NCBI RefSeq assembly: GCF_003957295.1
Contig: NZ_RQPJ01000002.1
Location: 620,001-684,000 of the forward strand
Length of the DNA: 64,000 nt
Source of the DNA: Arenibacter aquaticus
Lineage (GTDB): Bacteria > Bacteroidota > Bacteroidia > Flavobacteriales > Flavobacteriaceae
Reading direction: 5' to 3'
A program made the position numbers and the translations under genes. Shown here one piece after another: positions 35,376 through 45,391 of this stretch (its first letter is position 1; every line of letters begins with the position of its first letter). The notes under the pieces are model-generated. The model saw nothing but the letters and a program-made list of their open reading frames with translations. It searched no databases and was not told the origin of the DNA.

Positions 35376-38300
35376 CTAATTGACCTTTATCAATTGCATA
35401 TAGTCATCATTTTTGGCCACCAAGATATGTTTCTGCCCTTGAAGGTTTAATAATTCCATTCCACGGACATCACCAATAATTTTAAGACCGGACTCCAACA
35501 TGGTCTTAGCAACAAAGTCGCCCTTGCCGTTACCCTGCAATAACAGACCAAAACTGGAATCGTTTCTAGGGGTCTCCACTTCCGCATTGTATAAGTTGCC
35601 CGCTAAAACCACATCTAAATTGCCATCCGAATCAAAGTCGTCTACCACAAATTTATTGATACTGCTAAGCTGCGCCAATTGGGGCAAGGGCCTCATGGTA
35701 AACTTCCCCTCATTGTTCTCTAGGTAAACACTGGCAAAGGAGGTGATCTCATAGCCCAATGATTCCTCCAACATCTTATCCGTATATATTTGGTTGAGGG
35801 AGGCGCTTGCAAAAGAATTATAATCCTGGAATTTAATCTTAATGGCAGGCATTTGCTGGGAGGAACACTGGCGGCCCCGAACGGGAAATTCTTTTTCGCC
35901 CTTCTTATAACTCAGTACAATATCTGCTTTATCGTTGCCGTCAAAGTCATTTAAATACACCTTAAAAGGTGATTCCGGACTGGCTTGGTATTTATAATTT
36001 TGGCCCAAATTACCTACTATAAGGTCTAAGTCCCCATCATTGTCAAAGTCTCCTTTTTCAACGGAAAACCACCAGCCAGAGGTATGTCCGGGCAACAGCT
36101 CTTGGGACACCTCCTTAAACACGCCCTTGTTATTTTTAAAGAATTTGATGGGCATCCATTCCCCAACCACAACCAAATCTTCCCAGCCATCCTGGTCAAA
36201 ATCTACCCAGGTAGAGGAGGTTACCAATCCCAATGACTTTAAGTCTGGCAATCTACTGGCTGTAGCATCTACAAATTTCACCCCTTGGGCACTACTTACA
36301 TTTTCCAAGAAATAGGAATCTGCAGGATAAGGGTACTTCTTAGGGACCAGCCTGCCTCCTATAAACAAATCCAAATCTCCGTCCTGGTCAAAATCCGAAG
36401 CCGAGACATTCATTCCACTTATCTTAAGGTCTGGCAGTGCTTCTTTATTACGCACAAAGCTATTCTGTCCTTTATTTTCGTAGAAACGATCTTCGTAGCC
36501 CTGTGATCCTGGTTTAAATTCATTACCTCCACTGGCAATGTAAAAATCCATATCGCCATCATTGTCGGCATCAAAAATCAGAATTCCCAAATCTTCGTAA
36601 TATTTGTCCTTTACCAGGTCTGGGATTTCCAATTCCACAAAGCCCTCCTTATTGGAGTTTTGAAGAAAGACCGAAGTGGGCTGCCCAACCGCACCGCCAA
36701 CTATATAATCGTCCAGGCCATCGCCGTTTAGGTCCCCTGTAGCCAATGAGGGGCCCAAGGTAGAATTCTTATGGGGCAATAATACTTCTACTTCAAAGTC
36801 GTTAAAAACATTTTCATTGTGCTTAAAAATATTGGGGGTTTCAACGGTTTGGAACCGCTTGTTGCCTACCGCACCATTGTTGTTATCTACAATAGCTTCA
36901 TTTTCCTTATAATCTATTACCAGTCTTTGATTGGATTTGATCTTGCTTAATCTGCTAGACTTCCCATTGGGCCATGCCACAACAATACTATCTACTTGTT
37001 TGCTGTCCCCAAGGCCAAAGTGCAATAGGGGAGAGACAGAGGATAAATATCCGCGAACGGTATTGTGTTCCTGAACCTGTAGACCGTCCTTGGTGTACAA
37101 TGATACCTTGCTCCCATTGGGCAGGACCTTTCCTTTACCATCTAGCTCAATGGTAAGCTGATGGCCACCGGTAGAATTGTTGCGGTAAACACCCGCCGTA
37201 TCCTCCAGATTGTTGATTACCAGGTCTAAATCCCCATCATTGTCCAGATCAGAATATGCCACTCCATTGGAAAAGGTCTTTTCTCCAAATCCCCATTCCT
37301 TGGTCTTCTTTGTAAAGGTGAGGTCCTTATTATTTTGAAAAATATAATTGCTCAACTTCTCAGAAGGTAATTCCTCCAGATATTTCAACAAGCCAACCTC
37401 TTCTTCCTTGTTTTTGTAATTGGGGTCGTTTTCCATCTTATCAAAAAACTCCCGGTGCTTACCATAGAAATCCTTGTTGTTTACATCCCTGCGTATACCG
37501 TTGGTTACGAACAGGTCTTTCCAGCCATCATTGTCGAAATCTGCCAGCAGCCCTCCCCAACTCCAGTCGGTAGAGGAGACTCCGGCCAATCTGGATATAT
37601 TGCTGAACAAGGGTAGCTCTCCTTCTTCATTGCCATTGTTCAATTGAAGTGAATTTTGCATATACTGGTGGTGCAAGCCTATGTTTACCGACTTGTAAAA
37701 GGCATCCGGATCCATAGAGGACATATTGGCCTTGGACCTAAAGTTGTCTTCTGCAGACATGTCCAGCTGAAAAATATCCATAAATCCATCGTTATTAAAA
37801 TCTGCGATGTCCGCACCCATTCCAAAAAATGAGATCTGTTGAAGACTGGTATTGATCTGATTGGTAAACGTACCATCCTGGTTGTTAATAAACAAGAAGT
37901 CCGGGGCATTAAAATCATTGGAAATAAAGATGTCCGTATAGCCATCATTGTTAACGTCCGAGGCAACCACTCCTAAGCTAAGTCCAAAAGAACTTAGTCC
38001 GGCTTCTACGGTTACATCGGTAAAATGGCCGTTGTCATTCCTATACAATTTGTCGGAATCCTTTTCTTCATGATGGTCCAGCATATACTGGTAGTACTCC
38101 ACAGGGGCCGTAAAACTGGTTGGTGGATAATTAATTACATATAGGTCCAGATCGCCATCCTTGTCATAGTCAAAAAAGGTTGCGTGCATACTTATCCCAT
38201 CACAGTCTATCCCGTATTCCCCGGCCTTTTCTGTAAAAGTATTATCCTTGTTATTAATATAAAGCACGTTGTTGTTAGGACCGTATTTACCACCTACGGA

Positions 38301-38690
38301 GCAATAGATGTCCAGGTAGCCATCTTGATTTATATCTACAAAAGTAGTACCTGAATACCACCTGTCGTCACCCATAATTCCCGCGCTTTCGGAAATATCC
38401 TCGAACTTCATGTTTCCTTTGTTCAGATAAAGCCTGTTCTTGACCATATTTCCCGTAAAGAAAATATCTTCCAATCCATCATTATTTATATCTCCCAAGG
38501 AGACACCGCCCCCTAAGTACATATATGGATAAGTAAAATAATTATAGGAATGGGTCTCGGTTAGCGTATTGGCAAAATCAACACCCGTATCGGTTGCATC
38601 AAGCTTGGAAAACAAAGGCTTGGGCTTGTTGGTACATGAAAAGAACAATAGGCCCAATAAAGTAAAGTAAATAAATCTGCTCATCATCAA
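35376..38690 (-). CDS. ASPIC/UnbV and FG-GAP/VCBS repeat lipoprotein (1104 aa)
   Basis: The start MMMSRFIYFTLLGLLFFSC is a lipoprotein signal. Many calcium-binding FG-GAP/VCBS repeats follow, for example DINNDGLEDIFFTG, DINQDGYLDIY, DFNNDGFMDIF and DLDNDGDLDLVIN, consistent with a beta-propeller. An ASPIC/UnbV domain lies near residues 540-620 (NGSKVSLYTKDG, then GLGDSKQVDSIVVAWPNG). A second group of repeats fills the C-terminal half. It is expected on the outer membrane surface and often accompanies SusC/SusD in Bacteroidota. It lies 89 bases after susD and 132 bases before the cytochrome gene. Its ligand is unknown. Confidence 0.9.
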   Translation of the reverse strand: MMMSRFIYFTLLGLLFFSCTNKPKPLFSKLDATDTGVDFANTLTETHSYNYFTYPYMYLGGGVSLGDINNDGLEDIFFTGNMVKNRLYLNKGNMKFEDISESAGIMGDDRWYSGTTFVDINQDGYLDIYCSVGGKYGPNNNVLYINNKDNTFTEKAGEYGIDCDGISMHATFFDYDKDGDLDLYVINYPPTSFTAPVEYYQYMLDHHEEKDSDKLYRNDNGHFTDVTVEAGLSSFGLSLGVVASDVNNDGYTDIFISNDFNAPDFLFINNQDGTFTNQINTSLQQISFFGMGADIADFNNDGFMDIFQLDMSAEDNFRSKANMSSMDPDAFYKSVNIGLHHQYMQNSLQLNNGNEEGELPLFSNISRLAGVSSTDWSWGGLLADFDNDGWKDLFVTNGIRRDVNNKDFYGKHREFFDKMENDPNYKNKEEEVGLLKYLEELPSEKLSNYIFQNNKDLTFTKKTKEWGFGEKTFSNGVAYSDLDNDGDLDLVINNLEDTAGVYRNNSTGGHQLTIELDGKGKVLPNGSKVSLYTKDGLQVQEHNTVRGYLSSVSPLLHFGLGDSKQVDSIVVAWPNGKSSRLSKIKSNQRLVIDYKENEAIVDNNNGAVGNKRFQTVETPNIFKHNENVFNDFEVEVLLPHKNSTLGPSLATGDLNGDGLDDYIVGGAVGQPTSVFLQNSNKEGFVELEIPDLVKDKYYEDLGILIFDADNDGDMDFYIASGGNEFKPGSQGYEDRFYENKGQNSFVRNKEALPDLKISGMNVSASDFDQDGDLDLFIGGRLVPKKYPYPADSYFLENVSSAQGVKFVDATASRLPDLKSLGLVTSSTWVDFDQDGWEDLVVVGEWMPIKFFKNNKGVFKEVSQELLPGHTSGWWFSVEKGDFDNDGDLDLIVGNLGQNYKYQASPESPFKVYLNDFDGNDKADIVLSYKKGEKEFPVRGRQCSSQQMPAIKIKFQDYNSFASASLNQIYTDKMLEESLGYEITSFASVYLENNEGKFTMRPLPQLAQLSSINKFVVDDFDSDGNLDVVLAGNLYNAEVETPRNDSSFGLLLQGNGKGDFVAKTMLESGLKIIGDVRGMELLNLQGQKHILVAKNDDYMQLIKVN

Positions 38691-38779
38691 TCTGTGTTAT
38701 CTAAATATCCCTAAAATAAGAATAACCCCGCAGATAAGTGCTAAGGGTCATTCTTATGATTGGTTAATTATATTTATTA

Positions 38780-40648
38780 TTAATAGCCAGGGTTCTGGAT
38801 AATAGAGGGGTCCTTATCAATTTCCTCTTGTTTAATAGGCATAAAATACACATGGTCCTGCCATATTCTATTTTCAAACACTATATCCGTTGGTCTGTAG
38901 TTATAGTCAAATAAGGCGGTATCCTTTCTATAATCGGTCACCGTGGTACCTGGCTTTTGTGTTGCCTGGATCAATATCTGCTGTACAGGTTTGTTTAGCG
39001 ATTGAGGTCCTTCCAGCCATCGTTTCATATCAAAGAGTCGGGCATCCTCATTAACCAGTTCCTTATCCCTTTCCCTTTTGTAGAGCTCCAACAACTCACC
39101 TCCTGAGGCCGTTACTGCTGGCAATCCGTTTCTAAACCTAAGTTTATTGAGCCAAGTTATGGCTTCCCCTTCTTCCCCAGTGTTAATATTGGCCTCCACA
39201 TAGTTCAGCAACACCTCTGTGTACCTAAGGTAGGGAGCATCAACTTTTTGTAGGTTATTGGGCCAGGATGCTGGTTGTCTGGGATCAGCAAATTTTCTGA
39301 AGTAATAGCCGGTCCTGGAACCGTTCCAGTCTTCTATAGGTCCCTGCCTTGTATCCACTCCATTTATAATAGTCCCATCAGATAGGGTATAGTAACCGGT
39401 CTGAATCTCATTGAACTTATCATATTTAACTACATCATCGGTCCTTTGCTTCCATGAACCCCCGTCATACAAGAAGGTACTATAAAAACGTGCCTCTCTA
39501 TTATCGTAGGGAGCTGCGGCATGTGTAGGATTGTCCCAATCAAACTTGGTCCCATCCGCAAAATCATATTTGGAAACCAAGGCTTCTGTAGGTGTGGTCC
39601 CCGCCCATTCGTGATATCCATTAGGGCCATGGTACAAGGCTACCATTCCGGGTCCTTGTGACCAGCCGTCCCCTCCAGGGTAGGTTCTGGAACCAAATCC
39701 GAACTCTTCCACCAAACGTCCCCAAATAAAATCTTGGTTCTGGTCTCCCTGAAGCCATATATCCTCATAGTTCTGTATAGCTTCTTCTTGTGAGGCGGGC
39801 GCGGTGTAATCCAATTTATATCCCGTGGTGGCATCCAATAGGGCCTTTGAGGCCACTTTTGCGGCTTCCCATCTGTCTTGTTGGGAACCGCTGGTCCACC
39901 CAATAAGTTCTGGATGGGCATAAGATGCAATGGTTGAAATATTAGCAACCTTGGAAGGCTCGTACAGGTCACTTGCCACATGGGTAAGCACCCTGGATTT
40001 CAAAGCCAAAGCGGTAATTTTGTGAGCCCTTGCAGGGTCTATTGGTGCTTCTTCCAATAAATCGATTGCGGTATCCAAATCGGATAATATTTGATTCACT
40101 GTTTCCGCGAAGGTCGCCCTTGGGTTGCTTGCCTCACTTTCCAAGGTCAGGGGGTCTGTAAGCAGAACCACACCTCCAAATTGCCTCATGAGCTGGGAGT
40201 AGTAGAAGGCTCTCATAAAATATGCCTCTCCAAGTAATCTATTTACCAAAGTCCCATCTATTTCCGCTTCATTGGCGGTAAGATTTTGAATGGCAATATT
40301 GGCACTACGGATAAATGGATATAACTGTGGCCAACTCATCCATTGCATGTCCATGAAATTCCCGGCCGGGTTCATCTTTCCTTCCGTGTACCCGTCCACG
40401 CCCCTACCGGGGTGGGTAAATACCGCCTGATCTGTAAAGGCATCCGTTGTCTCTTCACGGGTAAGCGTTCCGGCCCATGTTCCCTGATACAGATCCAATA
40501 CGGCGGCCTCTGCAAGCTTTTTATCAGCCCAGACATCGTCTTCCGCCACTTCACTAAGTGGGGTAGTTTCCAAGAAATCCTCGTTACATCCCACAACCAG
40601 AAATCCGAAGACCAAAAAGGTTGTCAATTTTATAATATTCTTCTTCAT
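38780..40648 (-). CDS. SusD/RagB family outer-membrane lipoprotein
   Basis: This 622-aa protein has a lipoprotein signal (MKKNIIKLTTFLVFGFLVVG followed by Cys21). The N-terminal TPR-like region includes LGEAYFMRAFYYSQLMRQFG, and the C-terminal region YTEVLLNYVEANIN, YKRERDKELVNEDARLFDMK and FMPIKQEEIDKDPSIIQNPG is typical of SusD (PF07980/PF14322). It forms the lid of the SusC transporter on the cell surface and captures oligosaccharides or other ligands. It starts 11 bases after susC ends. The substrate cannot be told from this sequence. Confidence 0.95.
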   Translation of the reverse strand: MKKNIIKLTTFLVFGFLVVGCNEDFLETTPLSEVAEDDVWADKKLAEAAVLDLYQGTWAGTLTREETTDAFTDQAVFTHPGRGVDGYTEGKMNPAGNFMDMQWMSWPQLYPFIRSANIAIQNLTANEAEIDGTLVNRLLGEAYFMRAFYYSQLMRQFGGVVLLTDPLTLESEASNPRATFAETVNQILSDLDTAIDLLEEAPIDPARAHKITALALKSRVLTHVASDLYEPSKVANISTIASYAHPELIGWTSGSQQDRWEAAKVASKALLDATTGYKLDYTAPASQEEAIQNYEDIWLQGDQNQDFIWGRLVEEFGFGSRTYPGGDGWSQGPGMVALYHGPNGYHEWAGTTPTEALVSKYDFADGTKFDWDNPTHAAAPYDNREARFYSTFLYDGGSWKQRTDDVVKYDKFNEIQTGYYTLSDGTIINGVDTRQGPIEDWNGSRTGYYFRKFADPRQPASWPNNLQKVDAPYLRYTEVLLNYVEANINTGEEGEAITWLNKLRFRNGLPAVTASGGELLELYKRERDKELVNEDARLFDMKRWLEGPQSLNKPVQQILIQATQKPGTTVTDYRKDTALFDYNYRPTDIVFENRIWQDHVYFMPIKQEEIDKDPSIIQNPGY

Positions 40649-40659
40649 TTCAGTATTTT

Positions 40660-43600
40660 TTAAAATGTTATTTGCAATCCGGTAATTATCGTCTTCAACA
40701 TAGGATAGGCGCCACCATTGTTTACCGCGCCACCACTCGCATCTCGTGTACTACCTACGTCAACACCATTTTGGGTTACCTCTGGATCAAAGGGAAAGTC
40801 AGTTATCGTTATTAAGTTAGTACCAGATAATGAAATACGCAAACTTTTTGCCCCAAATTGTTTGATAATATCCTTGTCAACACTATAGCCGATCTCCAAA
40901 GTCTTTAGACGGAAAAAATCCCTGGTAATAAGAGCATAGTCTGTTTGTCCGGAATACCATTGGTCTCCCCTGTCTGCCAATCTAGGAGCAGGCGCATCCG
41001 GATTGTCTATAGACCAAGCACGATCACGTACATCACGCTGCACATTGGCCAAGGTACCGGACATAAAGCTCCACTCATAAGTGTTGTATCCACCGGCTGA
41101 TCCTGTCCAGTACATGTTAAAGTCCAAATTCTTATAGTTAATTGCGGTGTTCCATCCAAACTGGGTATCGGCGAAAGCACTTCCCCCAACCCTGGTCTTG
41201 TCCTCTGGACCAATTTTACCATCACCGCTAATGTCCACTACCCGGGCATCACCTGGTTTAAGGGCAGGGGTTACTCCACTATAATCCAAAGTTTCTGCAT
41301 CAATTTCGGCTTGAGAACGGAAAACCCCATCAAACTTATAAAGTAGCGGTCTTCCTATTTCCCCACCTGTTTCACGTTGCCATGGACGGTCTGCCAAATC
41401 TGGCTCATCAAAGAACACCAACTTGTTATTGGAGTCACTAAAATTAAAAGTTAGGTTATAACTAAAACCTTTCTCGTTTCCTCCATTGAGCCCAAGTGTT
41501 ATTTCATAACCGGTATTTTCAAATTCACCGATGTTAATAGCTGGGGCTGCAATACCACTGTACTCTGGCAAGGTCTTTTGCGGCGTGGTCAAAATATCCG
41601 ATCTTGAATTCTTGTAGATATCAAAACCTAGCGACAACTTACTGTTCCATGTCCGCAAGTCAAAACCGGCGTTCCGTGAAGTTGCAGTTTCCCATGATAT
41701 GTCAGGGTTGGCTACTTTACTTTCGAAGGCGGTTGTATATACAGGTCCTAAACCAGTAGCCGACAATTCATATGTTGAGATATACTGAAAAGGCTCTACA
41801 TTGTCGTTACCCAATTGTCCCCATGAACCTCTTAACTTAAAGAAGTTTATAAATGGTAAAGCTTTCTGAAAGAAAGGCTCTTCAGACACTACCCATCCAG
41901 CAGATACTCCTGGAAAGAATCCAAAACGATTGTTTTCTGGGAACAAGTAAGAGCCATCGTATCTAAATAAGCCCTCCAATAAATACTTGTCCTTATAGGT
42001 GTAATTTAACCTACCGTAATAATTTAAACGGGCCGTTTCGTATCCATTACCAAAACTATTTTGGCCGTCATTACCACCTACGTCCAACTGCGCCAGATCA
42101 CTGGACAGGAAGAATCTTCTAAAGGCTCCAAAGAAACTTTGTTCCGATTCCTCACGGGTAACACCACCCAACAGTTTAAAATAATGGTTTCCAAACTCTT
42201 TTTCATACGACGCATTCAAGGACGCTGTAAAGTCGGTCAAGGTTGTATGCTGTTGATTTAAACTAGGATCCCCAGGACCTCGATCGGCTGCAGTTAACCC
42301 GGAAGAATTCCTGTTAACCCCATCCCAAGTATACAATTGCCAAGGACGTTGCCACTGTTTAAAATCATAGTTCATTTTGTCATATGATATGTTTGTCATA
42401 AGCTGCAATCCCTCTACACCGGGCACATCAAACGTCACGCCTATGTTACTTTGCACATAATTAGTGCTGTTATCATTATATCCTGGCAGATCTGTAACCC
42501 TAATGGCCGGATTGTTTCCATTTTCTATATCCGGACCAAATTCTCCAGTTGGCCAATAAGCAGGAAACCAAGGATATTGTCTTACCAAGTCGTTAAAAAC
42601 ATTACTGGGCGAATTGGTAGCTGTATAATTCTCTTCCTGGCGCGAATAGAGCCCAACGTTCATTTTAAGATGGTCATTTATTCTCGCATCAAGGTTAAGC
42701 CTTAGGTCGTACTGCGTATAGCCTTTTGGTGCATTTTTAAAGTTTACATCCTGTCTTAGATGCCCCAAAGATGCCAAATATTTCACGTGTTCCGTTCCAC
42801 CTGATACCTGTACCCCTTGTCTTTGAATAGGAGCCCCGGTAGTGGTTACTTCCTCCATCCAGTCCGTATCCGGATATTCCCAGGGATCATCGCCCGCGGC
42901 AGTCCTTTGAATCCTTTCTGTGGTGTATGTGGGGTTCAGCACTTCGCCATTAGGCCGAGTGAAAGGCCTACCTCTTACCGCATTTGCATCTGCCCACTCA
43001 TCAGTAGGTAATTTGTACACATTTAAAAGGTTAACCAAATCCATGTATTCGGCACCGGTCAACATATCCGGAGTAGTGGTAAAACTCTGTAATCCGTAGC
43101 TACTTGTAATCTTAACCTCCGGGGCACCTATTTTACCCCTCTTGGTAGTTACCAATATAACCCCATTGGCAGCTCTGGCCCCATAGATGGCCGCAGAAGC
43201 ATCCTTTAGTACCGAGATACTCTCAATATCTGCTGGGTTGATCCTAGTAATACCTCCGGCACGATCCGGAATACCATCTATAACCACTAGAGCAGAGGAA
43301 TTATTAAAAGTGTTGGTTCCCCGTACCCTTATTCCTGTATTTTCGGCACCAGGAGCGGCATTTCCTGTATCAATGTACAACCCAGCCACTTTCCCCGCCA
43401 AGGCAGTACCAAGATTAGGAGAAGAAGACTTTTCCAAATCCTCTCCGCCTACAGTGGCTACAGATCCGGTCAAGGTCGCTTTTTTCTGTGTGCCATAACC
43501 TACCACAACCACCTCTTCTAGCTGACTGGCATCTTCCTCCAAGGTTACATTTATTGTAGATTGATTGTTTACTGCTACTTCCTGGGTCTTGTACCCTATG

Positions 43601-43908
43601 TAGCTAAATACCAAAACTGCATTGTTTGCAACATTGGACAAGGTGTAATTACCATCAAAATCCGTTTGAGTACCATTGGTAGTTCCTTTTACAACAATAC
43701 TCGCTCCAGGCAGGGGGCCTGTTTCATCCGATACCACACCGGAAACGGTTTGTTGAAGCGTTTTGGGATTAATTCTGTCTGCCTTGTCATTTGCATAGGT
43801 GATCATACTAGGGATGATCATGGCAAACATCAAAACCGAAAGCTTGATCTTGTGCTTCCACTTTGGCATGTTTCCTGCTTGAACAGAAAACCTGGTTTTT
43901 TTCTCCAT
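40660..43908 (-). CDS. SusC/RagA family TonB-dependent outer-membrane transporter
   Basis: This 1082-aa protein contains a carboxypeptidase-D-like N-terminal domain (VSGVVSDETGPLPGASIVVK), a plug with the SusC signature (LEEVVVVGYGTQKKATLTGS), and a long barrel ending in ITGLQITF. The N-terminal signal lies within about the first 45 residues and may be atypically long (SVQAGNMPKWKHKIKLSVLM). It imports nutrients with energy from TonB, with SusD as partner. It heads a leftward operon. The 643-bp region upstream is long and AT-rich, but no adjacent sigma/anti-sigma or hybrid two-component regulator is present in the window. Confidence 0.95.
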   Translation of the reverse strand: MEKKTRFSVQAGNMPKWKHKIKLSVLMFAMIIPSMITYANDKADRINPKTLQQTVSGVVSDETGPLPGASIVVKGTTNGTQTDFDGNYTLSNVANNAVLVFSYIGYKTQEVAVNNQSTINVTLEEDASQLEEVVVVGYGTQKKATLTGSVATVGGEDLEKSSSPNLGTALAGKVAGLYIDTGNAAPGAENTGIRVRGTNTFNNSSALVVIDGIPDRAGGITRINPADIESISVLKDASAAIYGARAANGVILVTTKRGKIGAPEVKITSSYGLQSFTTTPDMLTGAEYMDLVNLLNVYKLPTDEWADANAVRGRPFTRPNGEVLNPTYTTERIQRTAAGDDPWEYPDTDWMEEVTTTGAPIQRQGVQVSGGTEHVKYLASLGHLRQDVNFKNAPKGYTQYDLRLNLDARINDHLKMNVGLYSRQEENYTATNSPSNVFNDLVRQYPWFPAYWPTGEFGPDIENGNNPAIRVTDLPGYNDNSTNYVQSNIGVTFDVPGVEGLQLMTNISYDKMNYDFKQWQRPWQLYTWDGVNRNSSGLTAADRGPGDPSLNQQHTTLTDFTASLNASYEKEFGNHYFKLLGGVTREESEQSFFGAFRRFFLSSDLAQLDVGGNDGQNSFGNGYETARLNYYGRLNYTYKDKYLLEGLFRYDGSYLFPENNRFGFFPGVSAGWVVSEEPFFQKALPFINFFKLRGSWGQLGNDNVEPFQYISTYELSATGLGPVYTTAFESKVANPDISWETATSRNAGFDLRTWNSKLSLGFDIYKNSRSDILTTPQKTLPEYSGIAAPAINIGEFENTGYEITLGLNGGNEKGFSYNLTFNFSDSNNKLVFFDEPDLADRPWQRETGGEIGRPLLYKFDGVFRSQAEIDAETLDYSGVTPALKPGDARVVDISGDGKIGPEDKTRVGGSAFADTQFGWNTAINYKNLDFNMYWTGSAGGYNTYEWSFMSGTLANVQRDVRDRAWSIDNPDAPAPRLADRGDQWYSGQTDYALITRDFFRLKTLEIGYSVDKDIIKQFGAKSLRISLSGTNLITITDFPFDPEVTQNGVDVGSTRDASGGAVNNGGAYPMLKTIITGLQITF

Positions 43909-44551
43909 AATGTCAATAGTTTAGTTAGTTAGTTAAGCTCCAAAACAAATGGCAAACAGATTTTTTTTTCATTTTAATCCGCATCTGCCCCGTTAATTTC
44001 TTTACCATGGTTAAAAATGTAACCACTAATCTTAGAAATTCTCGGAACCCTAATTGCGTTTAAAAGAAGTAAGAAATCGAAAAAGAACTACCTTTTTAGA
44101 TTGATTTCACATACAGTCAATGCCACTATCTCAGAGTACTTAAGCACCAAATATATTAAATATATGTTAAAGTTTAGTAATTTGTTTGTTATTATGGTCT
44201 GTTAATTATTCGAGGTAATAAATTATCAACTCATTATCAGGGTGTTCTAACTGTGGATAAAAAAATAAATTGTCATAAAATTTTAACATTACAACTATTT
44301 AAAGTAAATGTTATAAGTAGCTATTTTAACAAAAACACCCACACCTAATTTCGTATTTGTTAAACAAATTTTATGACCTAAAACTGTACAGAGCAAGCGT
44401 TGTTTCTTGTTTAAATAAATGGTGGCTTTTTTTTGGATAATAAGTCTCCTCTATTTCTTAACTTAGTATAATTGGTTGACTCCCATAAGATAAACCTTTG
44501 TATGCCAAAAAGTGCACACCACAATGCTGAATATTAATCAAAACCACCCAT
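43909..44551. promoter_or_regulatory. 643-bp divergent intergenic region (susC and VOC gene promoters)
   Basis: There is no coding region in this AT-rich stretch between susC (leftward) and the VOC gene (rightward). CAAATATA at 44148-44155 reads TATATTTG on the minus strand and fits the TANNTTTG -7 element, but no TTTG -33 partner sits at the usual distance and the susC start is 240 bases away. A TTAG tandem repeat (TTTAGTTAGTTAGTTAAG) lies at about 43920-43937, just before the susC start. No other structure is supported. Confidence 0.4.
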
Positions 44552-44923
44552 ATGAAACTAGGAGCCTTTTCTATCAGCCTAAGCGTTAAAGACCTAATGC
44601 TTTCCAAAGAATTTTATGAAAAATTGGGGTTTAGCGTATTCGCTGGGGACCCCTCCATGAACTACCTGATCATGAAAAACGGCAACGCATTGATCGGGTT
44701 GTTCCAAGGGATGTTCCCTGAGAACATTCTCACCTTTAATCCAGGCTGGGATCAAGATGCAAATACCCTGACCTCATATGATGATGTGAGAAAGATACAG
44801 AACCATCTAAAAAGCAAGGAAATACAATTGATACAGGAAATAGACGAAAAATCCGAGGGACCCGGGAGTATCACGCTAACCGATCCCGATGGAAATCAGA
44901 TTTTGATAGACCAGCATGTTTAA
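44552..44923 (+). CDS. VOC (glyoxalase/bleomycin-resistance) family protein
   Basis: This 123-aa protein has the paired beta-alpha-beta-beta-beta fold of the vicinal-oxygen-chelate superfamily. The first half runs LGAFSISLSVKDLMLSKEFY and the second ends with the typical ITLTDPDGNQILIDQHV. The usual metal-ligand histidine after the first strand is absent (the strand begins GAFSISLSV), so it may be a binding protein or a non-metal enzyme. Substrate and role are unknown. It lies about 100 bases before the ABM gene on the same strand. Confidence 0.82.
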   Translation: MKLGAFSISLSVKDLMLSKEFYEKLGFSVFAGDPSMNYLIMKNGNALIGLFQGMFPENILTFNPGWDQDANTLTSYDDVRKIQNHLKSKEIQLIQEIDEKSEGPGSITLTDPDGNQILIDQHV

Positions 44924-45020
44924 TCCTTTCAAGAGGCTATTATAAATACTTGGCAAACAGCATAACCGCAGCAGCTATATAAAACTTCCATATATTTGAA
45001 GAATAAAATTTCAAATTAAG

Positions 45021-45317
45021 ATGAGCAACAAGCAATTGACCATTACGGCCACTATAATGGCAAAACCTGAAAAACGCGAATTTGTAAAACAGGCCCTCTT
45101 AAAACTTATACCTCCTACCTTAAAAGAGGAAGGCTGCCTAAATTATGATCTGCACCAGGACAATGAGGACCCGGATCGTTTTTTCTTCTATGAAAATTGG
45201 GCCAGCTATGATCTCTGGCAAAAACACCTCAATAGCCCTCATATCAAAGCCAACCAAAAGGCTACCGAAGGAGCAATTGAATCGGTAACCATTGGACAAT
45301 TAAGCCCTGTACAATAG
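45021..45317 (+). CDS. Antibiotic biosynthesis monooxygenase (ABM) domain protein, YgiN-like
   Basis: This 98-aa single-domain protein is a dimeric alpha/beta ferredoxin-like ABM member. ITATIMAKPEKREFVKQALL opens the domain, LKEEGCLNYDLHQDNEDPDR with FFFYENWASYDLWQKHLNSP is the signature, and the aspartate/histidine region fits quinol monooxygenases of the YgiN type. The substrate is not known. It follows the VOC gene and precedes a secreted oxidoreductase by 74 bases, on one strand. Confidence 0.87.
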   Translation: MSNKQLTITATIMAKPEKREFVKQALLKLIPPTLKEEGCLNYDLHQDNEDPDRFFFYENWASYDLWQKHLNSPHIKANQKATEGAIESVTIGQLSPVQ

Positions 45318-45391
45318 GCAAAAGCAGATGGTGGGGAAAACCAATTAAAAAAATTCCCTACCATCTTGGGCACCACTAATACCTTTAACTT

